This document shows, piece by piece, positions 18,267-25,477 of a DNA stretch of 64,000 nucleotides (positions are counted from its first letter, which is position 1; each line of letters opens with the position of its first letter). Origin of the DNA: Leptobacterium_A meishanense. Its GTDB lineage: Bacteria > Bacteroidota > Bacteroidia > Flavobacteriales > Flavobacteriaceae. The translations under genes were made by a program, and so were the position numbers. The notes beneath the pieces were generated by a model. That model saw nothing but the letters and a program-made list of their open reading frames with translations. It had not been told where the DNA came from and made no database searches. The stretch is from positions 186,001 to 250,000 of the forward strand of contig NZ_JBBEXE010000005.1 of assembly GCF_037645805.1 (NCBI RefSeq), written 5' to 3'.

Positions 18267-19172
18267 CTATTTAACAAATTTATTGACAACTTTTTCTATT
18301 TTTTCACTTTTTGAGGTTAGCTCTAAATCAAATAAATATTCATATAACCTTTTGCCTTCAACTTTCATTTTTAATTCTAATTCTTTTTTTCGAGAAAATA
18401 TTTGCTCCCAATTATTTCGAACTGATCTCCAAAATAGCTTGTGCTCTTCCCACCAGTCTTGGGCTGCCTGGCACTTGGAATCAGCTACCTTTACATAGGT
18501 ATTATATCCTTTCTCCTGTGCCAAAACAAAATCTTCTTTTCCTGCCTTTCGAATTACTTTATCATTATCCTGATTATGTACCCAGCCTTCATTAGTAATT
18601 TCGTGACGGTTCCTTCTAATGGTAACATTGTAATCATTTCTCTTTGTGAATTCCCGTCTTGGTAAGGGTGCATCAGTAGTGTTTTCCCAATAGCTTTTCC
18701 CGTCAACATGTACCCAAGTGGCAGAACCCTCATAACGTGGGCTATCGTCTACTTGATACACTTTTTGTGTCCATTGCCCTACTATTTCATTTTTAGGTTT
18801 ACTCACATAATCCCACTTATTATTTGAGTCATACATATAAAAATCTGTGTTTTCATACAACCAGTCTTGCCTCCAATGTTTAACAATATACGGTTTCGCA
18901 GAATTTCCCACGATCAATAAATGTTGAATAACAATTTTATTCTCTTTGTCTTCTACCAATTGAACCCATTCTAAGCCTCTGCTATGTTTTACTTTAGAGG
19001 GTTGATAGGTTGAATCTTTTGCGTAGTTAAAAGTTTCTGCAAAGTTAAATCCAACCTTATAACATCCACACATTTTTTTAATGGCTTCTTGATCTTTTCT
19101 CTTTTTAACTTGAGCATTTATGTTTAAGGAGATTAGCATTAAAACGGTAAAAAATACTGCTATTTGTTTCAT
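18267..19172 (-). CDS. Secreted DUF6607-like protein, probably iron-regulated
   Basis: This 301-residue protein has a signal peptide (MKQIAVFFTVLMLISLNINAQ) and a mature domain rich in Trp and Tyr (WRQDWLYENTDFYMYD, YEGSATWVHVDGKSYWENTTDAPLPRREFTKR), which I associate with DUF6607. Two cysteines stand close together (MCGCYKVGFNFAETF). It is monocistronic, with its own promoter at 19226-19257 overlapped by two Fur-like palindromes and a terminator downstream. A role in iron or haem acquisition is inferred from these operators, not from the protein itself. Confidence 0.7.
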   Translation of the reverse strand: MKQIAVFFTVLMLISLNINAQVKKRKDQEAIKKMCGCYKVGFNFAETFNYAKDSTYQPSKVKHSRGLEWVQLVEDKENKIVIQHLLIVGNSAKPYIVKHWRQDWLYENTDFYMYDSNNKWDYVSKPKNEIVGQWTQKVYQVDDSPRYEGSATWVHVDGKSYWENTTDAPLPRREFTKRNDYNVTIRRNRHEITNEGWVHNQDNDKVIRKAGKEDFVLAQEKGYNTYVKVADSKCQAAQDWWEEHKLFWRSVRNNWEQIFSRKKELELKMKVEGKRLYEYLFDLELTSKSEKIEKVVNKFVK

Positions 19173-19199
19173 GTTAATAAATATATTAAAGTTATTTTT

Positions 19200-19258
19200 A
19201 ATTAGAATAAATCTAAATAGTGTTGCAAATATATTCTCTATTTAGAATTAATACAAAT
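19200..19258 (-). promoter_or_regulatory. Two Fur-like 7-5-7 operator palindromes
   Basis: Site 1 (19200-19218) is AATTAGA-ATAAA-TCTAAAT. Site 2 (19240-19258) is ATTTAGA-ATTAA-TACAAAT. Both fit a 7-5-7 inverted repeat resembling iron-regulator boxes. Site 2 covers the -33 element and site 1 lies at the predicted transcription start, ideal for repression. The regulator identity is inference. Confidence 0.45.
19226..19257 (-). promoter_or_regulatory. Promoter of the DUF6607-like gene
   Basis: On the minus strand the -7 element is TATATTTG (19226-19233) and TTTG is at 19254-19257, 20 bases upstream. This matches the Bacteroidota consensus closely and predicts transcription start near 19219. Confidence 0.55.
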
Positions 19259-19333
19259 AACTTTAGTCTATTTATTCAAGATGATATTATAAATAAGAAT
19301 GTAAATAATAAACGAAGATCAATTAACTAGTTA

Positions 19334-20197
19334 TTAGTTATTAAGTGCTTCTGCCCCACCTACAATTTCAAGAATTTCATTTGTGATAGCAGCCTGTCGA
19401 GCTTTGTTATATATAAGCGTTAATGAATCTCTTAACTCTCCTGCATTGTCTGTTGCTTTGTGCATAGCTGTCATCCGTGCTCCATGTTCTGAGGCAAAGG
19501 AATCTCTTACTGCTTTATATAGTTGTGTCTTTAATGATTTTGGAATTAATGTTTCTACAATTTCCGCTGCAGAAGGTTCAAAAACATAATCTGAATTAGC
19601 GCTTGTTCCCTCTCCTTCTGAAGCAACTATTGGTAAAAATTGTTCTTTTGTAACAACTTGTGTTGCTGCATTTTTAAATTTATTATAAACAAGGGCTATT
19701 TTATCATAGGTTCCTTCAACAAACAACTGCATCAATTTTTCTGCAATCGTTGCCACATTCTCAAAGGTTAAATCATCAAATACCTCATTATTATTTTCTA
19801 CAACAGTATATGATTTTTTGAGAATATCATTCCCTTTCTTTCCAATAGTGATAAAATGAACTTGCTTATCAGCATACGCTTCTTTGGCAAGTCTATGCGC
19901 TTCTTTTATAATGTTGGAATTGAAGGCTCCACATAACCCCCTGTTGGATGTAATGGCAACAACAAGCACATTCTTTACGTCTCGGTCTGTGCTAAACTTA
20001 CTACCATTATCGGCATCTAACGATGCACTTAAATTTTGTAACAGCTCTGTTAACTTATTGGCATACGGCCGCATAGCTGTAATGGCATCCTGGGCTTTTT
20101 TCAACTTGGCTGCAGAAACCATTTTCATGGCACTGGTAATCTGCATAGTCGATTTTACCGATGTTATTCTATTCCGTATTTCTTTTAAGTTTGCCAT
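19334..20197 (-). CDS. atpG: ATP synthase F1 subunit gamma
   Basis: This 287-residue central-stalk subunit has N-terminal MANLKEIRNRITSVKSTMQITSAMKMVSAAKLKKAQ and C-terminal ARQAAITNEILEIVGGAEAL, the two rotor helices. The middle carries the SNRGLCGAFNSNI motif. It is the last gene of the atp operon here; beta and epsilon (atpD, atpC) are not in the window. Confidence 0.97.
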   Translation of the reverse strand: MANLKEIRNRITSVKSTMQITSAMKMVSAAKLKKAQDAITAMRPYANKLTELLQNLSASLDADNGSKFSTDRDVKNVLVVAITSNRGLCGAFNSNIIKEAHRLAKEAYADKQVHFITIGKKGNDILKKSYTVVENNNEVFDDLTFENVATIAEKLMQLFVEGTYDKIALVYNKFKNAATQVVTKEQFLPIVASEGEGTSANSDYVFEPSAAEIVETLIPKSLKTQLYKAVRDSFASEHGARMTAMHKATDNAGELRDSLTLIYNKARQAAITNEILEIVGGAEALNN

Positions 20198-20208
20198 TTT
20201 TTCAAATG

Positions 20209-20264
20209 TTTAGTATTGAGTATTCAGTAATGAGGATAAAAAAGTCTCATTAATCAATACTAAA
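20209..20264 (-). repeat. Stem-loop between atpA and atpG
   Basis: Outer arms TTTAGTATTGA (20209-20219) and TCAATACTAAA (20254-20264) are exact complements. Inner arms TAATGAG (20228-20234) and CTCATTA (20246-20252) also pair, with an asymmetric bulge. There is no T tail, so an RNA stability or processing element is more likely than a terminator. Confidence 0.5.
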
Positions 20265-20270
20265 ATCTAT

Positions 20271-21851
20271 TTATGCCTTATACTTTGCTGAAAGATCTTT
20301 TGCTACCGCTGTTAATGTATCGGTAACTTCATCTGTTAATTTTCCTGCTTTTAGTGTATCTAACACATTTCTATATTTTGCATTTAACACTTCTAGATAG
20401 TCCCTTTCAAATTCTTTTACTTTTTCTACTGGCACATCTCTCAATAGATTTTTAGAACCTGCATAAATGATTGCTACTTGATCTTCTACTGTAAAAGGGT
20501 CATTTTGAGCTTGTTTTAAAATCTCTACATTTCTTTTCCCTTTCTCAATAACATTTAAAGTTGCCGCATCAAGATCAGAACCAAACTTAGCAAATGCTTC
20601 CAATTCACGGAATTGTGCTTGATCCAATTTTAAGGTTCCTGCTACTTTCTTCATTGATTTGATCTGAGCCGATCCTCCTACACGGGATACAGAGATTCCC
20701 ACATTGATCGCCGGACGTACTCCCGAGTTGAATAAGTCAGACTCTAAGAATATTTGTCCATCAGTAATCGAAATTACATTGGTTGGGATATATGCTGATA
20801 CATCTCCTGCTTGTGTTTCAATAATCGGCAACGCAGTTAACGATCCGCCTCCTTTTACAATAGATTTCAATGCTTCCGGAAGGTCGTTCATGTTCTTTGC
20901 AATAGCATCATCTGCAATCACCTTGGCAGCACGTTCTAGTAATCTTGAATGAAGGTAGAATACGTCTCCGGGATATGCCTCCCGTCCTGGTGGACGACGT
21001 AATAATAAAGATACTTCACGGTAAGCAACAGCTTGTTTAGAAAGGTCGTCATATACAATTAATGCCGGCCTTCCGGTATCACGGAAATACTCTCCGATAG
21101 CTGCTCCCGCGAAAGGTGCATATACTTGCATCGGCGCAGGGTCTGAAGCATTTGCAGCAACAATCACTGTGTATGCCATTGCGCCTTTATCTTCCAATGT
21201 TTTTGCAATCCCAGCAACGGTAGATGCTTTTTGCCCTATCGCTACATAGATACAGAATACAGGCTCTCCCGCATCATAAAATTCTTTCTGGTTGATAATG
21301 GTATCAATACACACAGTTGTTTTTCCTGTCTGGCGGTCACCAATGACTAATTCTCGTTGGCCTCTCCCTACAGGAATCATCGCATCTACTGATTTTATAC
21401 CTGTCTGTAAAGGTTCGTTTACGGGTTGACGAAAGATAACACCAGGCGCTTTGCGCTCTAATGGCATTTCATACAGTTCTCCACTTATAGGCCCTTTACC
21501 ATCTATTGGGTTTCCTAAAGTATCTACTACCCGGCCTACCATTTCTTCTCCTACTTTGATGGAAGCAATACGTTGGGTGCGTTTTACGGTATCTCCTTCC
21601 TTAATTTCTTTGGAGGGCCCTAACAATACAATACCTACATTATCTTCTTCCAGGTTAAGAACAATCCCCTCTAAACCAGAATCAAATTCTACTAATTCTC
21701 CGTATTGTGCATTGGAAAGTCCAAACACACGTGCGATTCCATCCCCTACTTGCAGTACAGTCCCTACTTCGTCTAAGGAAGCAGAGGCTTCAAATCCCGA
21801 TAGTTGTTTTTTTAATATTGCTGATACTTCAGCGGCTTTAACTTCTGCCAT
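20271..21851 (-). CDS. atpA: ATP synthase F1 subunit alpha
   Basis: This 526-residue non-catalytic nucleotide-binding subunit has P-loop [15 protein letters not shown], the block [36 protein letters not shown] (given here as the family signature region near residues 265-300) and [15 protein letters not shown]. Length and order are normal. It lies between atpH and atpG. Confidence 0.97.
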   Translation of the reverse strand: MAEVKAAEVSAILKKQLSGFEASASLDEVGTVLQVGDGIARVFGLSNAQYGELVEFDSGLEGIVLNLEEDNVGIVLLGPSKEIKEGDTVKRTQRIASIKVGEEMVGRVVDTLGNPIDGKGPISGELYEMPLERKAPGVIFRQPVNEPLQTGIKSVDAMIPVGRGQRELVIGDRQTGKTTVCIDTIINQKEFYDAGEPVFCIYVAIGQKASTVAGIAKTLEDKGAMAYTVIVAANASDPAPMQVYAPFAGAAIGEYFRDTGRPALIVYDDLSKQAVAYREVSLLLRRPPGREAYPGDVFYLHSRLLERAAKVIADDAIAKNMNDLPEALKSIVKGGGSLTALPIIETQAGDVSAYIPTNVISITDGQIFLESDLFNSGVRPAINVGISVSRVGGSAQIKSMKKVAGTLKLDQAQFRELEAFAKFGSDLDAATLNVIEKGKRNVEILKQAQNDPFTVEDQVAIIYAGSKNLLRDVPVEKVKEFERDYLEVLNAKYRNVLDTLKAGKLTDEVTDTLTAVAKDLSAKYKA

Positions 21852-21911
21852 TTCTTTTGTATTTAGATTTCAGGTATTAGCTAAAAATAGCTGACACGGC
21901 TTTCTTTATAA

Positions 21912-22460
21912 TTATGAACTATATGAACTGTTATTAAATGTCCTTTTTAAATTATCTAATTTGTCGGCGACACTTGCATTGTATTGTAAATCCCCCAAAC
22001 GAAGTATAAAACCCCCAATAATACTTTCATCTACTTCGTTTTGAATAGTGACTTTGTTTTTTGTGAATTTTTTAATGTTCTCAAGCACCTTTTTTTCAAG
22101 GTCTCCAGATAAGGGCACTGCTGTGGTAACAACTGCCAATTCTTCGCCTTTCCATTCATCATACAAGGAATTGTATTTTTTAGCCACTTCTGCTAAAAGC
22201 TCAATTCTTTTGTTGGCTGCTAATAAATCAATAAGTCCTGTAGATATTTCGTGTATTTGAGAAAATACTCTTTTTAAGGCTTCCTTTTTTTCTTCGGGAT
22301 TTATAACAGGATTTTGCAACAACATCTGTAAATCATCACTGTTGGCAACTGTTTTACTTATCAGTTCCATATCTTTATGGATTACCTCTGCTACTGCTTT
22401 ATCTCGTGCTAAACTCAGCACTGCTTTCGCATATCGTATTGCTGCTCTAGATCCGGCCAT
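21912..22460 (-). CDS. atpH: ATP synthase F1 subunit delta
   Basis: This 182-residue peripheral-stalk subunit has N-terminal helical domain AAIRYAKAVLSLARDKAVAE and C-terminal family block VDESIIGGFILRLGDLQYNASVADKLDNLKR. It lies 4 bases after the atpF stop. Confidence 0.94.
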   Translation of the reverse strand: MAGSRAAIRYAKAVLSLARDKAVAEVIHKDMELISKTVANSDDLQMLLQNPVINPEEKKEALKRVFSQIHEISTGLIDLLAANKRIELLAEVAKKYNSLYDEWKGEELAVVTTAVPLSGDLEKKVLENIKKFTKNKVTIQNEVDESIIGGFILRLGDLQYNASVADKLDNLKRTFNNSSYSS

Positions 22461-22464
22461 TTTT

Positions 22465-22965
22465 TTAGTTTAGCTTAACGTCTTCTAACATCCCTTCTAC
22501 AAATTGTAGCTGTTTTTTCTTGTCTGACAACTCTTCTCGGATTACCTTTTCTGCAATGTCAATAGACAAGTTAGCTACTTGATTTTTAAGGTCTGCTATG
22601 GCTGCTTGTTTTTCGCTTTCAATAGTTGCTTGTGCCTGCTTGATAATTTTATCTGCTTCTCCTTGTGCTTGATTTTTAGCATCTGAGATAATTTTATCTT
22701 TTAATTCACGGGCTTCTTTAAGCAATGTTTCTCGTTCACCACGAGCTTCTTTAAGAATGCGTTCATTATCTGCAGATATGTTTTGCATTTCTTTACGGGC
22801 ATTTTCTGCTTCTGCCAATGCATTTTTGATGCCTTCTTCTCTTTCATTAACTGCATTAAGAATGGGTTTCCAAGCAAATTTTCTTAGCAAGAAAACTAAT
22901 GCCAAAAACAAGATACTTTGCCAGAAAAACAAGCCTATTGAAAATTCTTCTATTAACTTTTCCAT
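22465..22965 (-). CDS. atpF: ATP synthase F0 subunit b
   Basis: This 166-residue protein has one membrane helix (about 8-27, IGLFFWQSILFLALVFLLRKFAW) and a long charged coiled coil. It forms the peripheral stalk. A 16-bp hairpin lies upstream, between it and atpE. Confidence 0.95.
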   Translation of the reverse strand: MEKLIEEFSIGLFFWQSILFLALVFLLRKFAWKPILNAVNEREEGIKNALAEAENARKEMQNISADNERILKEARGERETLLKEARELKDKIISDAKNQAQGEADKIIKQAQATIESEKQAAIADLKNQVANLSIDIAEKVIREELSDKKKQLQFVEGMLEDVKLN

Positions 22966-23005
22966 AATCTATTTATACTGTCGAGTCTTTTTAATTTTAA
23001 TAGTG

Positions 23006-23042
23006 AAAACAAAGTTGTAACCAACCGTTACAACTTTGTTTT
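23006..23042 (-). repeat. Perfect 16-bp hairpin between atpE and atpF
   Basis: Arms 23006-23021 and 23027-23042 (AAAACAAAGTTGTAAC and its complement) flank a 5-base loop, beginning 12 bases after the atpE stop. No proper U tract follows on the minus strand. It probably stabilises the atpE 3' end or lets only part of the transcripts pass. Confidence 0.65.
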
Positions 23043-23053
23043 AATGGTTTTGG

Positions 23054-23245
23054 TTATACTGCAAACAATGCAGCAAACCCAATACCTTCAATTAAAGCAG
23101 CTGCAATAAGCATCGCAGTTTGAATTTTCCCTGTAGCTTCCGGCTGGCGAGCGATAGCTTCCATTGCGCTACCTCCAATTTTACCAATCCCGATACCTAC
23201 TCCAATTACTACTAAACCTGCACCTACCATTACTGGAATTTCCAT
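23054..23245 (-). CDS. atpE: ATP synthase F0 subunit c
   Basis: This 63-residue hairpin proteolipid has helix 1 VGAGLVVIGVGIGIGKIGGSAMEAIARQPE, the polar loop ARQPEATGKIQ, and helix 2 carrying the ion-binding Glu in AALIEGIGFAALF. It is short compared with 75-85 residues in many bacteria, but this is the usual flavobacterial length. Nothing in helix 1 suggests a sodium site; proton coupling is likely. Confidence 0.96.
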   Translation of the reverse strand: MEIPVMVGAGLVVIGVGIGIGKIGGSAMEAIARQPEATGKIQTAMLIAAALIEGIGFAALFAV

Positions 23246-23283
23246 AGATATATATTTAAAAAATTAAACGTTCAAATTTCATA

Positions 23284-24402
23284 TTACAAATGTTGTACTT
23301 CCCCGTCATGTTCTTCAGCATGTTCATGGGTTTCGCTAGCAAAACCAAAGTACAATGCTGACAACATAGTAAAAATATATGCTTGTAATAGTGCAACTAA
23401 TAACTCAATCAACGAAATGGCAAAAGCCAATCCAAATGATAACGGGCTACCTATCCAGCTCTTAAAAATAAACATCAAGCCTATCAAGCTCATCAATACA
23501 ATATGTCCTGCCTTAATATTTGCATACAAACGTATCAATAATGCAAATGGCTTAATGAAAAGCCCTAATATTTCAATAGGGACCAATATGATATAAATAG
23601 GTAATTTTCCATACCATGGCATGGAATGCCCTAATGGGTCAAAAATGTGTTTCCAATAGTCTTTTGTCCCTGTTAAATTGGTTAATAAAAATGTCATTAA
23701 TGCCAGGGCTATGGTTACTGAAATACTGTTGGTTACATTCACTCCCAACGGTGTTAAGCCCAATAAATTGATAAACCAAACAAAAAAGAACACAGTCAAT
23801 AAGTAGGGCATGTACTTTTTATACTTCTTTTCACCAATATTCGGAACGGCTATCTCATCACGAATATATAGTACAATAGGCTCAAAGAAACGCCCAATTC
23901 CTTTGGCAATGCCATTGTTCTTAGCATAAGATTTTGCCAGTCCTTTAAATAAGAAAAGCATTAATAAACCCACTAAAAAGATCATTGCAACATTTTTAGT
24001 GATGGAAAAATCTAGCGGTTTCGCATTGGTTGGGTGATGCTCTTCATCATACTCAATAGTTCCCTGTGCATCCGTTTTGTATATTTTATTATGGTATAGT
24101 GTATAATAGCTGCTCCCTACTTGTGCCACACTTTCTCCATGGTGGAATTTAGCAGAAGAAAAGACTTTTAAACCATTGTCCCAGAGGATTACCGGAAGCG
24201 GAAATCCAACGTGTATGGTTTCGTCTTCGGTATTAGTATATGTCGTTAAGCTAAAATCGTGAGAATCCAGTAAGTGATGGTTGATATATTCTTTAATTTC
24301 AGACTTTATATCGCCCTTCTCTTGTTTATCCTTACTATAAGCGGTTAAGGATAGTAAAGCCGCTAAAAGTGTGATGAACTTAACCGTTATTTTTTTTTGC
24401 AT
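23284..24402 (-). CDS. atpB: ATP synthase F0 subunit a with secreted N-terminal extension
   Basis: This 372-residue protein has a signal-peptide-like start (MQKKITVKFITLLAALLSLTAYS), then a soluble periplasmic region of about 110 residues (HHLLDSHDFSLTTYTNTEDE) before the conserved membrane domain with the essential Arg in LLIRLYANIKAGH. The C-terminus is His/Glu-rich. The extension is common in Bacteroidota; its function is unknown. Confidence 0.95.
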   Translation of the reverse strand: MQKKITVKFITLLAALLSLTAYSKDKQEKGDIKSEIKEYINHHLLDSHDFSLTTYTNTEDETIHVGFPLPVILWDNGLKVFSSAKFHHGESVAQVGSSYYTLYHNKIYKTDAQGTIEYDEEHHPTNAKPLDFSITKNVAMIFLVGLLMLFLFKGLAKSYAKNNGIAKGIGRFFEPIVLYIRDEIAVPNIGEKKYKKYMPYLLTVFFFVWFINLLGLTPLGVNVTNSISVTIALALMTFLLTNLTGTKDYWKHIFDPLGHSMPWYGKLPIYIILVPIEILGLFIKPFALLIRLYANIKAGHIVLMSLIGLMFIFKSWIGSPLSFGLAFAISLIELLVALLQAYIFTMLSALYFGFASETHEHAEEHDGEVQHL

Positions 24403-24474
24403 CCTGCTAACTATAATGGTGGCCTAAAAATCGGTGCAAATGTACGTTTTTCTATTAAAATCAAAAAACAATTT

Positions 24475-24849
24475 TCATTGTTTGTTTAACAATTTTGCAA
24501 TTCCTAAAACCTCAACTATTAAGCAGGTTGCATATGGAACAAAAAATGCAGAAAACTCTAGTGTGGTAATAGTCTCGTCTTGCTTATAGAGTGGGTAAAA
24601 AAAGATGAAAAAAAGCAGGAATTTTAATCCACTCCCTGTTATGAAAATAAAGCCTAGCTGGTTTTTATATTTTTCTCTCACTAAATAAATGATGCTATAA
24701 ATACTAAAAGCAGCTAAAAAATTTACTGTGTAGGATAAGATAATTGCATTTTCATAAGGAGGGGCTTCTAGTTTAAAGAGAACTCCAATGTGTATAAAAA
24801 AAACTAAAACAAGAATTATAATTAACCGTATTGTAAAACTTTTTGCCAT
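24475..24849 (-). CDS. Small four-helix membrane protein of the atp operon (DUF6168-like)
   Basis: This 124-residue protein has four hydrophobic segments (about 8-26, 37-58, 65-80, 100-118). It lies between atpZ (2 bases) and atpB in the position where other bacteria keep atpI. An assembly factor for the c-ring is a reasonable inference, but the sequence itself does not show AtpI motifs. Confidence 0.72.
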   Translation of the reverse strand: MAKSFTIRLIIILVLVFFIHIGVLFKLEAPPYENAIILSYTVNFLAAFSIYSIIYLVREKYKNQLGFIFITGSGLKFLLFFIFFYPLYKQDETITTLEFSAFFVPYATCLIVEVLGIAKLLNKQ

Positions 24850-24851
24850 AA

Positions 24852-25073
24852 TTATTTATTCAACTTATTGGTTTGCCTCACAACATTAAATAGTGCTATC
24901 CCAACACCCAGTAAGGTAAAAATAATTATATATCGTTTATTTCCGGCATTATAATTCTCATCCAACCACTTACCTAAATAAGCCATTAGATATATTGTTA
25001 GCCCCATTTGGAGGGCTACTCCAGTTAAAATAAGGAATTTGTTATACGGCTTTTTCGGTTTCTGGCCGCTCAT
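24852..25073 (-). CDS. atpZ: AtpZ/AtpI-type ATP synthase accessory protein
   Basis: This 73-residue protein has two membrane helices (FLILTGVALQMGLTIYLMAYLGKWLDE and KRYIIIFTLLGVGIALFNVVRQ). This is the AtpZ family, which in other bacteria pairs with AtpI in c-ring assembly or Mg/Ca handling. Its start lies inside the bactofilin gene (32-base overlap). Confidence 0.85.
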   Translation of the reverse strand: MSGQKPKKPYNKFLILTGVALQMGLTIYLMAYLGKWLDENYNAGNKRYIIIFTLLGVGIALFNVVRQTNKLNK

Positions 25074-25449
25074 TATTTAATGATTTAATTGAAGGGTTCC
25101 TCATACTGCATGTAGCATTAAAAGAGGCTCCGGGCTCTACTGCAAGTTTGCCAATAACAATATTGCCTTCCACACTGGATCCTGATTTTAATGAAAGGAT
25201 ATTGATAACTGTTAATTCTCCAGAAAATTTCCCTTCAATGTCTGCATTGGCGCATTCTACTTTTCCATTGATGTAGCCTTCTTTTCCAATAACAACTTTT
25301 CCGGAAGTTTTGACATCTCCATTTAATTCACCATCAATACGGAAATCGCCTTCTGAAAGAATCTCTCCTTTGATTTTTGTTTTTTGTCCAATTCGATTAG
25401 GTTGTCCCGAAGTTGAGACTGTTTGCTTACTTTTACTTTCTGAAAACAT
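25042..25449 (-). CDS. Bactofilin (polymer-forming cytoskeletal protein)
   Basis: This 135-residue bactofilin has a disordered N-terminal tail and a beta-helix core of short repeats (IGQKTKIKGEI, EGDFRIDGELNGDVKTSGKVVIGKEGYINGKVE). Bactofilins self-assemble without nucleotide and scaffold envelope processes. It overlaps atpZ by 32 bases and follows sprE by 28 bases. Confidence 0.9.
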   Translation of the reverse strand: MFSESKSKQTVSTSGQPNRIGQKTKIKGEILSEGDFRIDGELNGDVKTSGKVVIGKEGYINGKVECANADIEGKFSGELTVINILSLKSGSSVEGNIVIGKLAVEPGASFNATCSMRNPSIKSLNNERPETEKAV

Positions 25450-25477
25450 GGGGGCTAAATTTAAAGTTAGGTTTTTA

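Noticed and set aside
23054..23245. atpE as a truncated gene because it is only 63 codons
   Set aside because: Both helices, the polar loop and the ion-binding Glu are complete and the length is usual for the family in this phylum.
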